Source: Rhodococcus sp. SMB37 (GTDB lineage: Bacteria; Actinomycetota; Actinomycetes; Mycobacteriales; Mycobacteriaceae). Taken from it: a stretch of 64,000 nucleotides of DNA. Position numbers and translations under genes: made by a program. The stretch is from contig NZ_SLVY01000017.1 in assembly GCF_004345605.1 (NCBI RefSeq), positions 1 to 64,000 on the forward strand. Reading direction: 5' to 3'. Every line of letters begins with the position of its first letter. The stretch's first letter is position 1. The notes beneath the pieces were generated by a model. It made no database searches. It was not told the DNA's origin and saw nothing but the letters and a program-made list of their open reading frames with translations. This document shows, in pieces, positions 10,801 through 20,869 of this stretch.

Positions 10801-11009
10801 ACCGAGGTGTTGAGGGCTCGTTCGACGATGCCGGTCAGCGCCGACACGATTCCGTCTCCGGTCACGACCGTGTACAACACGGCCCCGAAGGCCGCCGCGG
10901 CAATGGTGCCGATGGCATACTCCGCCGTCGACATGCCGTCGTCGCCACCCGCCACCTTCACGACACGGCGGACGAACGACCCATCTTCTTCTGTGGATTC
11001 GGTGAACAC
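10797..11009 (-). CDS. DUF4244 Flp-pilin-like small protein (Rv3656c type)
   Basis: About 70 aa: a charged N-terminus, then DDGMSTAEYAIGTIAAAAFG, the hallmark of the Flp-like pilin subunits of actinobacterial Tad loci (prepilin-type G-M-S-T-A-E-Y cleavage site followed by a hydrophobic helix). It probably forms the main pilin or pseudopilin. The GTG at 11009 has AGAGGGG about 8 nt upstream; a GTG at 11054 overlapping the preceding stop would give 85 aa and is a serious alternative. Confidence 0.85.
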   Translation of the reverse strand: MFTESTEEDGSFVRRVVKVAGGDDGMSTAEYAIGTIAAAAFGAVLYTVVTGDGIVSALTGIVERALNTSV

Positions 11010-11050
11010 GAGTTTCCCCTCTCTGCCGATGCGGACGGTCCGCGTCGACG

Positions 11051-11632
11051 TCACAACAGCCCTGACCCCAGGACACCCCGGGCCAGGCCGATCACCACCG
11101 GCACAATGCCCAAGCACACGAACGCCGGCAGGAAGCACAGGCCGAGCGGGCCGCTCACGAGCACACCTGCGCGTTCGATGTCGCCGGCGGCTTTGTCTTC
11201 GGCCTCGGTACGATGCCGCACGGCGAGTTCGGCCACGATGTCGGACAGTGGCGCACCGGATTTCGCCGATCTCCGGGCGGCGCGAGCGAAGTCTTCGAGC
11301 AGTGCGTCGCCGTCCGCAGACCACGCGGCGGCCGGATCGGCACCGAGCTTCAAGCGGTCGGCTCCTCGCCGAAGTGCCGCAGCGAGCGCGGCCGGCGCGG
11401 ACTCCGCGACCACACCCGCCGCGGATGCTGCCGGCATCCCGGCCCGCAGGCACGCCGCGAAGAGATCGAACGCGGCGGCGATCGCATATGGATCCTGCGC
11501 GTCACCGGTCGCGATACTCGTCGTGGGGACGGATGATCCGTGCAAGGACTGCAACCTCCGTGTTCCCGGGTCCGGCACCGCAACCAGTGCGGCAGCAAGG
11601 CACAACGACGGCAGCAACATCGACCCGGTCAC
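11051..11632 (-). CDS. TadC-like inner-membrane protein (Rv3657c type)
   Basis: 193 aa with an N-terminal hydrophobic segment (SMLLPSLCLAAALVAV), a cytoplasmic helical T2SSF domain (AFDLFAACLRAGMPAASAA ... ARRSAKSGAPLSDIVAELA) and a C-terminal hydrophobic hairpin (LGLCFLPAFVCLGIVPVVIG). With the TadB-like protein it would make the inner-membrane platform of the Tad machine. GTG 11632 overlaps the stop of tadB (GTGA). Confidence 0.85.
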   Translation of the reverse strand: MTGSMLLPSLCLAAALVAVPDPGTRRLQSLHGSSVPTTSIATGDAQDPYAIAAAFDLFAACLRAGMPAASAAGVVAESAPAALAAALRRGADRLKLGADPAAAWSADGDALLEDFARAARRSAKSGAPLSDIVAELAVRHRTEAEDKAAGDIERAGVLVSGPLGLCFLPAFVCLGIVPVVIGLARGVLGSGLL

Positions 11633-12429
11633 CGGCCGACTCTGTCGGCGATGCGGTCGGTCCACAGCAATCCGGCGCACACGAGCACCGTGCCGAGCAC
11701 CAGCAGCACGGCACCGAGTCCGCCGCCGAGGAGCGTCGTCAGCGGCGCCGCTCCCATGAGCTGTCCCAGTGCCACTCCGAGCAATGGAAGCGCGGCGAGA
11801 ACCGTCGCAGTGGCGCGGGCGCCGGCGAGACCGGCGTCGGTGCGCGTCCGGATACGCATACGGGCCGCGAGATCGGACCGGGCCGCCGACAACAGTTCCG
11901 CGAGCGCCAGTCCGTGGCGGTCGGAGACCGACCAGGCGTCGGCAACCCGGACGAGACTCTCGCCGATCCCCTCTTCCTCGAATTCGCTTGCTGCACCGCG
12001 TAACCCGTCAGACGCGGACCCGCCCAGCCGCGCCCGCGCCGCCGCGACCCGCAGCGAGTCCGAGGTCGGCCCGGTGGTTTCGCACGCGGCCGTGTCGCAT
12101 GCGTCGGCGGGATGCGCGCCGACGTGCAGTTCCGCGATCACCATATCGAGGCCGGAGAGCAGGGTCCGACGGTCGGTGTCGAGACGCGCCGCCCGTTGGC
12201 GGCGACGCAGGCGGTACACGATCGTGGCCGCTGCGACCGCCACGGCGACGGCTGCGCCCACTCCGATGAGGATCGACCCGGCCGAGGCGGCGACCACCGC
12301 GCAGAGCACTCGGTTCGGTCGGCGCAACGTCGCCGGTGATGCGACTTCACGTCGTTCGAGTCTCCGGCGCGCGTCGGCACCAGGGGCAGCGAGGACGGCA
12401 GCCGCCAGGCACAGGGCTGATACGGTCAC
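11629..12429 (-). CDS. TadB-like inner-membrane protein (Rv3658c type)
   Basis: 266 aa. TM segments near the N-terminus ([36 protein letters not shown]), a central T2SSF-type cytoplasmic domain (LLSGLDMVIAELHVGAHPADA ... EGIGESLVRVADAWSVSDRHG) and two C-terminal TM segments. It partners TadC as the membrane platform driven by the TadA ATPase. GTG 12429 overlaps the tadA stop (GTGA), so synthesis is probably coupled. Confidence 0.87.
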   Translation of the reverse strand: MTVSALCLAAAVLAAPGADARRRLERREVASPATLRRPNRVLCAVVAASAGSILIGVGAAVAVAVAAATIVYRLRRRQRAARLDTDRRTLLSGLDMVIAELHVGAHPADACDTAACETTGPTSDSLRVAAARARLGGSASDGLRGAASEFEEEGIGESLVRVADAWSVSDRHGLALAELLSAARSDLAARMRIRTRTDAGLAGARATATVLAALPLLGVALGQLMGAAPLTTLLGGGLGAVLLVLGTVLVCAGLLWTDRIADRVGR

Positions 12430-13598
12430 GACTCCTCCCTCGACCGCAGGATCCGTTCGAGCCTTTCCGAACGAGGCGCGGCACCGCCGGCATATGTCCA
12501 CGCGGGCACCACCAGAACCCCGGCGATCTGGTCGCGTTCGACCACTCCGATCTCGACGAGCCTCCTGGATCCGTCGGGAGCCCGGTGGACGTGCAGGATC
12601 ACCTGGACGGCGGCGGCGAGCTGACTGTGCAGTGCGGCGCGATCGAGTCCGCCGAGGGCTGCGAGCGCTTCGAGTCGGGCGGGCACTTCGTCGGGTGAGT
12701 TCGCGTGCACGGTGCCCGCGCCGCCGTCATGGCCTGTGTTCAACGCTGTCAGGAGATCGACCACCTCGGCGCCCCGCACCTCACCGACGACGATCCGGTC
12801 CGGCCGCATCCGCAATGCCTGACGCACGAGATCGCGCACGGTGACCTCCCCGACACCTTCGACGTTCGGTGCTCGGGCGACGAGACGCACCACATGTGGG
12901 TGATCGGGCACGAGTTCTGCGGCGTCCTCGACGCACACGATTCGTTCCGCGGGGTCGACCGCGCCGAGGAGCGCCGCCAAGAGCGTCGTCTTGCCCGCGC
13001 CGGTTCCGCCGACGACGAGGAAGGCCAGGCGCGCCGATACGATCCTGCGGAGCAACCGGTGGGCATCGGGATGCACCGCTCCGCGCTCGACCAACGCGTC
13101 GAGTCCCTGCGTCGCCGGCCTCAGCACGCGCAGTGACAGGCACGTTCCACCCTGGGCGACGGGGGCGAGTACTGCGTGCAGGCGGACACCGAACTCGCCG
13201 TGCCCAGGGAGGCGACCGTCGACCCACATCTGCGCATCGTCGAGTCGGCGCCCGGCGAACAATGCGAGACGCTGCGCGAGCCGCCGGACGGCGGCCTCGT
13301 CCGGAAAGGTCACCGGCGTGAGCGTCAGACCGCCACCACAGTCGACCCACACCCGGTCGGGGGCGGTGACCAGCACATCCGTCACTGTGGGGTCGGAGAG
13401 TAACGCTTCGAGTGGGCCGGCTCCCGTGAGCTCGGTCTGGAGATGGCGCAGAGCGACGAGAAGATCGGTGTCGCCGAGCACACCGCCGGCTTCGGCGCGC
13501 AGCGCGGTCGCGACCCGTGCGGGTGACAGATCACCAGGTTCGGCCGCGAGCCGATCGCGTACCCGGTCGAGCAGTTCGGCGTCGAGGACATCGTTCAT
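12426..13598 (-). CDS. TadA-like secretion ATPase (Rv3659c type)
   Basis: 390-aa type II/IV secretion (VirB11-like) hexameric ATPase powering pilus assembly. N-terminal domain to about residue 150, then Walker [10 protein letters not shown], Asp box CVEDAAEL, Walker [12 protein letters not shown], and His box [16 protein letters not shown] at 13598 overlaps the stop of the CpaE-like gene (ATGA). The frame is open further upstream but out of homology. It belongs to the actinobacterial helicase/secretion-neighbourhood ATPases. Confidence 0.92.
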   Translation of the reverse strand: MNDVLDAELLDRVRDRLAAEPGDLSPARVATALRAEAGGVLGDTDLLVALRHLQTELTGAGPLEALLSDPTVTDVLVTAPDRVWVDCGGGLTLTPVTFPDEAAVRRLAQRLALFAGRRLDDAQMWVDGRLPGHGEFGVRLHAVLAPVAQGGTCLSLRVLRPATQGLDALVERGAVHPDAHRLLRRIVSARLAFLVVGGTGAGKTTLLAALLGAVDPAERIVCVEDAAELVPDHPHVVRLVARAPNVEGVGEVTVRDLVRQALRMRPDRIVVGEVRGAEVVDLLTALNTGHDGGAGTVHANSPDEVPARLEALAALGGLDRAALHSQLAAAVQVILHVHRAPDGSRRLVEIGVVERDQIAGVLVVPAWTYAGGAAPRSERLERILRSREES

Positions 13599-14656
13599 GC
13601 GGCACCCCTCGGCCCGGCGTGAGCGGAGGAGTCGAAGACCTCGAAGGCAGCAACGACGAGCGGCGACCGCTGCCGAAGTCGCAGGCCGCCACGTTCGAGG
13701 GCCTCTGCGAGCCCGGGCTGAGGACGCATCGCGGCCAGCAGCGGCAGTCCCACCACTGCGGCGACGTCGGCTGCGCGCAAACCGCCGGGTGCGGGCCCCC
13801 GCACCACGACTCCCGCTGTGGCGGCGCGACCCGTGAGCCAGTCCGCCGTCCGGGCGGCAGCCAACGCGCCGCTCACCCGTGCCTGGGTGACGAGCACGGT
13901 GGTGTCGGCAGCAGCGATCGCGGCCTCGGCGACCTCGTCGAATGTACGGGCCACGTCGCAGACCACGGCCACGCCCGCACGGCGCGCTGCTTCGAGGACC
14001 GCGGTGAGCGGGGCCGCGCCGATACGCTCGGCACCCCGGTCGCCGGCGAGCACCCCCACTCCGGACAGCCATTCGGGTACGGCATCGCGCAAGGCCCGGG
14101 CAGAGACACTGCCCGAGTCGACCGTCAGGCCCGACCATCGGATACCTGCGCGTTCCTCGAGCCCAGTGAGGGTGTCCAGTCCCGCGCCGAAAGGGTCGGC
14201 GTCGACGAGAAGGACACCGGGTGCACCCCGGGCGGCAGCCGCCCACGCGAGTGCGGCAGCGAAGGTCGAGGCGCCTGCACCGCCACAGCCACCGACCACC
14301 GCGAACACCGTGCCTCCACCCGCTTCGGGTTCGGCCGCCGCACCGAGGACGGCGAGCAGTTCCACTTCGTCATCGGGAAGACCCAGCACGTGTTCGGCGC
14401 CCACCGTGGCCGCGGCCTGCCACTCGTCCAGGCCGGGTGCACCCGGGCAGACCAACACGATCCCTGATCTGCGGGGCAGCGCAGCAGCGCAGGAGAGCGC
14501 TTCGTCGCGGTCGACCACCACCAGGCCCGCATCCAGCCATGCGCGGCGCCGCGGTAGGACGGTCGGTTCGGCCAGTTGCCGGTCTGCTGCCGCTGCCACA
14601 CGGCGCAGGCTTGCCAGGAGGGTCGCGTCGCCGATCAGTGCAAGGACGTCGTTCAT
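13595..14656 (-). CDS. CpaE/Ssd-like ParA-family ATPase (Rv3660c type)
   Basis: 353 aa. N-terminal receiver-like region, then a deviant Walker ATPase of the MinD/ParA family: FAVVGGCGGAGASTFAAALA (the first P-loop lysine is absent), LLVDADPFGAGLD, and a VCDVART motif. CpaE places Tad machines at the pole; the M. tuberculosis homologue Ssd is reported to affect septum formation. First gene of the Tad operon, ATG at 14656; stop overlaps the tadA start. Both start with MNDVL. Confidence 0.88.
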   Translation of the reverse strand: MNDVLALIGDATLLASLRRVAAAADRQLAEPTVLPRRRAWLDAGLVVVDRDEALSCAAALPRRSGIVLVCPGAPGLDEWQAAATVGAEHVLGLPDDEVELLAVLGAAAEPEAGGGTVFAVVGGCGGAGASTFAAALAWAAAARGAPGVLLVDADPFGAGLDTLTGLEERAGIRWSGLTVDSGSVSARALRDAVPEWLSGVGVLAGDRGAERIGAAPLTAVLEAARRAGVAVVCDVARTFDEVAEAAIAAADTTVLVTQARVSGALAAARTADWLTGRAATAGVVVRGPAPGGLRAADVAAVVGLPLLAAMRPQPGLAEALERGGLRLRQRSPLVVAAFEVFDSSAHAGPRGAA

Positions 14657-15017
14657 GCCGCACAGCGTGCGGGCTCCGCGGCTGCCGCGGAAGGCCGATT
14701 CGCCGGTATCGCCGAATCTGTGGATGGATCAGGCGCCTGTGGACAACTCGTTGCTGCAGGAAGTCCGTGCGACTCGGCGCGGCACGCCGAGACGTCATCG
14801 GCGCAGGTAGGACAACCGCCCCGAACAAAAGGGACGACCCTCGCCAGGGGGGGAGGAGGCGAGGGCCGTCGGAGTTCAGCCCCGGGGGGTCGGGCTGAAC
14901 ACTGCCTGGATATCCAGACTGTCGCGATACTACACCTTCCATACTCGGTGTTTGCAAGTTCAAACATCCGCGTGGCGTGGCGCTCATCCGAGCCGCGGAA
15001 GTGGCACCGCGGGCCCT
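14657..15017. promoter_or_regulatory. Divergent region between Tad operon and HAD gene, with two hairpins
   Basis: 361 bp without a supported gene. Two hairpins stand out: ccctcgcc/ggcgaggg (14838-14845/14858-14865) and gttcagccc/gggctgaac (14874-14882/14892-14900). They look like terminator or leader structures, odd between two divergent genes, and could end a short RNA. The rest must hold the promoters of the Tad operon (minus) and HAD gene (plus); no boxes could be fixed. Confidence 0.45.
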
Positions 15018-15884
15018 ATGGTGGAGCACGTGACAGATGCGACCGCGGATCCCGCCGAGTCCGGTCGGATCGCCGCCTTCTTCGACCTCGACAAGACCGT
15101 GATCGCCAAATCGAGCGTCCTCGCATTCACCCGCCCGTTCTTCGAGCACGGCCTGCTCAGCCACCGCGCGGTGCTGGCGAGCACTTACGCGCAGCTGCTC
15201 TTCGTGCTGTCCACCGTCGACCAGGAGCGCGTCGACCGGATGCGCGAGCACATAGCGCAGATGTGCAAGGGCTGGGACGTGGAACAGATCCGCTCGATCG
15301 TGGACGAGACCCTCGACGAGATAGTCACGCCGTTGGTGTACGCGGAAGCCAAGGACCTGATCGCAGACCACCATGCCCGCGGCCACGACGTGGTGATCGT
15401 GTCGGCGTCGGGCGAAGAGGTCGTCACGCCGATCGCCCAGGCACTCGGTGCCTCGTACAGCGCTGCAAGTCGGATGAGGATCGTCCACGGGCGGTACGCC
15501 GGGGAACTCGAGTTCTACTGCTTCGGTGAGGCGAAGAGCACCGCGATCCGCGAGCTCGCAGTCAGCCACGGCTACGACCTGGCGCGTTGTTATGCGTACT
15601 CGGATTCTGCGACGGACGTGCCGATGCTGCAGGTGGTCGGCAAGCCGCGTGCGGTCAATCCCGACCGGGTGTTACGCCGTGTCGCGAATGAAAATGACTG
15701 GCCCATATTGACTTTCACCCGACCGGTACCGTTGTCGCGACGCGTCCGGCCGTCGGCGAAAGGGCTCCTCGGACTGGCCGTCGCAGGAGCCGCGGCGGCG
15801 TTGATCACCGGTGCCGCAGTCTACCTCGCCGGGCGCCGGCACGGCCCTGCGCAACACCTTCGCCTCACCCCACTCCCCGGCTGA
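15018..15884 (+). CDS. HAD-IB phosphatase, SerB-like (Rv3661 type)
   Basis: 288 aa. HAD motif I FFDLDKTVIA (about residues 20-29), motif II VIVSASGEE, motif III/IV region KSTAIRELA ... CYAYSDSATDVPML. C-terminal TM helix GLLGLAVAGAAAALITGAAV suggests membrane anchoring. The family includes phosphoserine and lysophosphatidic-acid phosphatases; the substrate cannot be told. Start ATG 15018 is a choice; GTG 15030 is also in frame. The Ms1-like RNA locus follows. Confidence 0.88.
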   Translation: MVEHVTDATADPAESGRIAAFFDLDKTVIAKSSVLAFTRPFFEHGLLSHRAVLASTYAQLLFVLSTVDQERVDRMREHIAQMCKGWDVEQIRSIVDETLDEIVTPLVYAEAKDLIADHHARGHDVVIVSASGEEVVTPIAQALGASYSAASRMRIVHGRYAGELEFYCFGEAKSTAIRELAVSHGYDLARCYAYSDSATDVPMLQVVGKPRAVNPDRVLRRVANENDWPILTFTRPVPLSRRVRPSAKGLLGLAVAGAAAALITGAAVYLAGRRHGPAQHLRLTPLPG

Positions 15885-15903
15885 ATCTTTCCGAGCCAGG
15901 GGC

Positions 15904-15932
15904 TTGCCGACGCCGAAAGTACGGGGTACAAA
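15904..15932 (+). promoter_or_regulatory. Putative promoter of the Ms1-like RNA
   Basis: TTGCCG (15904-15909), 17-nt spacer, TACAAA (15927-15932); the predicted start is near 15939. Found by looking about 300 nt upstream of the terminator at 16201-16238; the match to the housekeeping consensus is moderate. Confidence 0.45.
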
Positions 15933-15938
15933 TGAGTT

Positions 15939-16243
15939 ACGGAAGCACGGGAGGCCAAGAGCGAATCGGAAGAGAAGATTCGATCTCCCGCCCGCGTTTC
16001 CCAGCACGGACACCGAGTACCCACGCGGAGCCGATGCCACTATAAGGGCAGAAGCGTTGTGGGCCTGCGAGTTCCGAGTTCTCGAAGGCAAGACCCCCGC
16101 ACCCGTTGCGGGGAGCGAACCGCCGACACCCGGATCATCGCCGAGGCCGTTGACACACAACCCACACCAGCACGCTTGGTAACCCGGAAGTTCCGTGCTA
16201 GCGGGTGGCGCACCGATCACGATCGGCGTGCCACCCGCTTTTG
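15939..16243 (+). ncRNA. Ms1/MTS2823-type small RNA (by position and layout)
   Basis: A gene-free 415-bp gap between the HAD gene (Rv3661 type) and the Rv3662c-type gene, which is exactly where MTS2823, the M. tuberculosis homologue of Ms1, is located. Ms1 is an abundant stationary-phase RNA of about 300 nt that binds core RNA polymerase. Here a promoter-like pair and a strong terminator lie about 305 nt apart on the plus strand, and the interval holds pairing blocks such as gggag/ctccc (near 15950 and 15990) and cccgca/tgcggg (near 16100). I infer identity from synteny and size, not from alignment. Confidence 0.65.
16201..16242 (+). terminator. Rho-independent terminator of the Ms1-like RNA
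   Basis: gcgggtggc (16201-16209) pairs with gccacccgc (16230-16238), with extra pairing ccgat/atcgg inside, followed by TTTT on the plus strand. This is one of the few hairpins in the window with a real U-tract. Confidence 0.85.
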
Positions 16244-16299
16244 ACTGTGCAGCCGAAAGGCAATGTACTGCAATTCATTCCAAGTTCGCGCGGTGGATC

Positions 16300-17052
16300 T
16301 CAGTTGCCGCCGAACGCCTCTGCGATCGACGTCGCCTCGCGAGCACCGGCCTCGAGCGCACCGCAGCAGAAGATCACCCAGCCACCGACGCCCACGTCGG
16401 TGCCCTGACCGAAGCCTGCGATTCCATCGCGGTATGCCTGGGCTCGCCGCATCCACGTCACTTCGGGTACTCCGAGGTTGTGGGTGTCGAGCCCGGAAGC
16501 CACACACACCAGCCGCGACGCTGCACGCGCCACGACGCCGTCGGCAACACCGAAGGGACTCAGTGAACAGAGCTCGCCGTGCACCACGGCCGCAAGCACC
16601 GGAGCAGGCACGGAACTTCCTCCCGTGACCAGTTGAGCGAGACCGTCGAGACGTTCCGCCACTCCCGGCTCCGACCGGGGCCGACCCAGCTGCTCCGGAT
16701 CGTCCACCACATCGGCCGCGGCGAGCAGGTGGAGGCGGGCCAGCGCCTGCAGGGGCGCACGGCGCCACGTGGACACCTGATTTGCGAGCGCATCACCGTC
16801 GAGGGACTGCGCGACCCGCAACGCACCCGACAGCACCGGATCGCCTGTCTCTCCCGGGGGCGGAAGCTCCGTGGATCCACCGCCGATCGCTGCCGATGCT
16901 CGCGCGGCCCGCACCGAGGCCTCCGCCGCAGTGTTCGGCCAGCCGCGACGGTTCGTGCGATGACGGTGGACCTCGGCGAGGGCATCACGCGCGCGGTCTG
17001 CCGCGTCGCGCACGCCGGGGAGATCGAGAATGGGCTGAAGCGGATCGGTCAC
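16300..17052 (-). CDS. Rv3662c-like protein with a degenerate Fic-type core
   Basis: About 250 aa, starting VTDPLQPILDLPGVRDAADR; GTG 17052 is preferred on homology although the frame opens at GTG 17088. No membrane segment. The stretch HGELCSLSPFGVADGVVAR aligns with the Fic core H-x2-F-x2-(I/L)-HPFx(D/E)GNGRx2R, but the catalytic His is Ser and GNGR is ADGV. Upstream, RASAAIGGG resembles the Fic inhibitory motif without its Glu. It therefore looks like a Fic-fold protein without AMPylation chemistry. Conserved position in Mycobacteriales; function unknown. Confidence 0.75.
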   Translation of the reverse strand: MTDPLQPILDLPGVRDAADRARDALAEVHRHRTNRRGWPNTAAEASVRAARASAAIGGGSTELPPPGETGDPVLSGALRVAQSLDGDALANQVSTWRRAPLQALARLHLLAAADVVDDPEQLGRPRSEPGVAERLDGLAQLVTGGSSVPAPVLAAVVHGELCSLSPFGVADGVVARAASRLVCVASGLDTHNLGVPEVTWMRRAQAYRDGIAGFGQGTDVGVGGWVIFCCGALEAGAREATSIAEAFGGN

Positions 17053-17180
17053 GGCCCGAACGGTACCGGCGTGAGCTGCGAACATCACCTACGGCCCGTC
17101 AATGGGCTCATCGAGGGGCCACTCGTCGCCGTTGCCGACCGCCCGTCGCGCGACAACGACCGATCAGCGCATGTGAGCAG

Positions 17181-17231
17181 GTTGCAGCGTCGTGCAACGG
17201 TGCGATCCGCGTCACAGGTGACTACGCTCAC
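17181..17231 (+). promoter_or_regulatory. acs upstream region with CRP-type site
   Basis: GTGA-N6-TCAC at 17218-17231 is a perfect core of the actinobacterial CRP/GlxR consensus. It overlaps a possible -10 box TACGCT (17223-17228). A second palindrome, GTTGCA-N6-TGCAAC (17181-17198), lies upstream. acs is a known CRP target in several actinobacteria, and a Crp gene lies 7.5 kb downstream. Binding here is inferred. Confidence 0.6.
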
Positions 17232-17278
17232 TGGGGTCCGAACTGTTTTGCCACGACCCGGAAAGAGGCCACCGCACC

Positions 17279-19210
<1,932 letters not shown>

Positions 19211-19222
19211 ACCCGCTCGACG

Positions 19223-19259
19223 CGGCGCCCTCCCGGAATTCGTTCCCGGGAGGGCGCCG
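19223..19259 (+). terminator. Hairpin after acs
   Basis: 14-bp stem (19223-19236 / 19246-19259) around a 9-nt loop, 12 nt after the acs stop; no U-tract. Confidence 0.75.
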
Positions 19260-19409
19260 TGGCGTCATCAGGTTGAAGTACCGGAAGATTTCACAAAAGC
19301 CGCCGCCTTGCTATGTCACTCGTCGCCCCCACATCGGGATCGGCGCTACTGTTACGGCGTGGGCGAGCCCACCGCAAGCACGAACGAACCAACCTGAAGG
19401 GGTCGACTA

Positions 19410-19910
19410 GTGAGCGTCACGAACGGGAACCGGCCGGGAGACGGGGCGCCGAGCAGCATCTCGGGCATTCCGCTGACGGAGGTACACACCCCGACCTCGC
19501 GGGACGCGAGTATCGGCGAACTCGTCCGTGACGCGACCGCGCAGGTGTCCACGCTGTTCCGTGCCGAGGTCGAACTCGCGAAGGCCGAGGTCACCGGCGA
19601 GGTCAAGAAGGGCCTGCAGGGCAGTCTGTTCTTCATCCTCGCCCTCGCTGTACTCATCTTCAGCTCGTTCTTCTTCTTCTTCTTCCTCGCCGAACTGCTC
19701 GACGTGTGGGTTGCCCGCTGGCTGGCGTTCCTGATCGTCTTCCTGCTGATGGTGGTCGTGACCGCGATATTCGCGCTCATCGGTTACCTGCGGGTTCGCA
19801 AGCTACGGGCACCGAACAAGACCATCGACTCGCTCAAGCAGGCGAAGACGGTTCTGCCGCACTCCGGCGACGATGCCGATGCACATCGCCCGCAACACGC
19901 GGCTCGCTGA
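19410..19910 (+). CDS. Holin superfamily III-like membrane protein (Rv3669 type)
   Basis: 166 aa. Soluble N-terminal 40 residues, a helix STLFRAEVELAKAEVTGEVK, then two TM segments (LFFILALAVLIFSSFFFFFF; WLAFLIVFLLMVVVTAIFAL) and a basic C-terminus. It matches the PF07332-type actinobacteriophage-holin-like family, which in chromosomes is ordinary housekeeping, not a prophage mark. GTG 19410 is preceded by GAAGGGG. Its 3' end overlaps the ephE start by 38 nt, so the two are probably co-translated. Confidence 0.85.
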   Translation: MSVTNGNRPGDGAPSSISGIPLTEVHTPTSRDASIGELVRDATAQVSTLFRAEVELAKAEVTGEVKKGLQGSLFFILALAVLIFSSFFFFFFLAELLDVWVARWLAFLIVFLLMVVVTAIFALIGYLRVRKLRAPNKTIDSLKQAKTVLPHSGDDADAHRPQHAAR

Positions 19911-20856
19911 CGCAATCACCACATTGACGCCACCGGATCCGTCCACGGTCCGTTACGACGGACCGTGGACCCATCGCGATATCCACGCCAACGGCATCCG
20001 ACTGCACGCGGTCGAAGCCCACGGCACTGCGCCCGGCGCGCCGTTGGTGGTATTCGTTCATGGTTTCGGCGACCTGTGGTGGTCGTGGCGCCATCAGCTC
20101 ACCGCTGTCGCCGACGCCGGATATCGTGCGGTCGCGATCGATCTACGTGGCTACGGCGACACCGACAAGCCACCCCGCGGTTACGACGGCTGGACCCTCG
20201 CGGCCGACGTCGCCGGACTCATCCGAGCGCTGGGACACACCGAGGCGATTCTCGTCGGCCACGCCGACGGGGGTCTCGTGTGCTGGGCCACCGCAGTTCT
20301 GCACCCTCAGCTCGTCCGCGCGATCACGGTCGTGGACTCCCCGCACCCGATTTCGCTCCGCGATGCTGCCATTCGCGATCGCGCTCAGCGCAAGGCACTG
20401 CTGCCCACCTTCCTCGCCTATCAGCTGCCGTGGCGACCCGAACAGCTCCTCGTGCGCGACGACGGCGCCGAGATCGAACGCCTCGTGCGGATCCGTTCGG
20501 GGAGCGACTGGCAGCACAGTGCGGAGTTCCCCGACGTCATCGACCGCTTGCGCTCAGCGGTCCGGATCCCGGGAGTAGCGCACTGCAGCCTCGAATACCA
20601 GCGGTGGGCCTTCCGCAGTCAGTGGCGACCCGACGGCCGCCGGTTCATGAAGGCCATGGATGTCACTCTGGCCGTTCCTGTCCTGCAGATGCACGGTGCG
20701 CTCGATCCGTACGTGATGGCAGCGACCCTGCGTCGCTGCGTGCGGCACGCACCCGGCCGGGTCATCAAGTTCATCGACGGAGCAGGTCACTACGCACACC
20801 AGGAGAAGCCCGACGACGTGACGGCAGCATTTCTGGACTTCGCTCGCACGCTCTAG
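19873..20856 (+). CDS. ephE: Alpha/beta hydrolase, EphE-like epoxide hydrolase
   Basis: 327 aa. HGFGD supplies the oxyanion hole; the nucleophile elbow GHADGG carries Asp, as in epoxide hydrolases and dehalogenases and unlike Ser esterases; the C-terminal GAGHYAHQEKP gives the catalytic His, and LDPY probably the acid. Position matches Rv3670 (EphE). Start ATG 19873, in another frame inside the end of the upstream gene; ATG 19879 is also possible. Natural substrate unknown. Convergent with marP, 13 nt apart. Confidence 0.85.
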   Translation: MPMHIARNTRLADAITTLTPPDPSTVRYDGPWTHRDIHANGIRLHAVEAHGTAPGAPLVVFVHGFGDLWWSWRHQLTAVADAGYRAVAIDLRGYGDTDKPPRGYDGWTLAADVAGLIRALGHTEAILVGHADGGLVCWATAVLHPQLVRAITVVDSPHPISLRDAAIRDRAQRKALLPTFLAYQLPWRPEQLLVRDDGAEIERLVRIRSGSDWQHSAEFPDVIDRLRSAVRIPGVAHCSLEYQRWAFRSQWRPDGRRFMKAMDVTLAVPVLQMHGALDPYVMAATLRRCVRHAPGRVIKFIDGAGHYAHQEKPDDVTAAFLDFARTL

Positions 20857-20869
20857 ATGTACCGGGCCA

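Noticed and set aside
13595-14656. Recent duplication of tadA and the CpaE-like gene because both start MNDVL
   Set aside because: Identity stops after five residues and the folds differ; likely chance or shared start-codon context.
15811-16182. 123-aa ORF across the HAD 3' end and the RNA locus
   Set aside because: Low-complexity translation without motifs; the interval is better explained by the Ms1-type RNA.
19410-19910. Prophage remnant suggested by a holin-like protein
   Set aside because: This family is a fixed chromosomal neighbour of ephE/marP in Mycobacteriales; no other phage gene is near.
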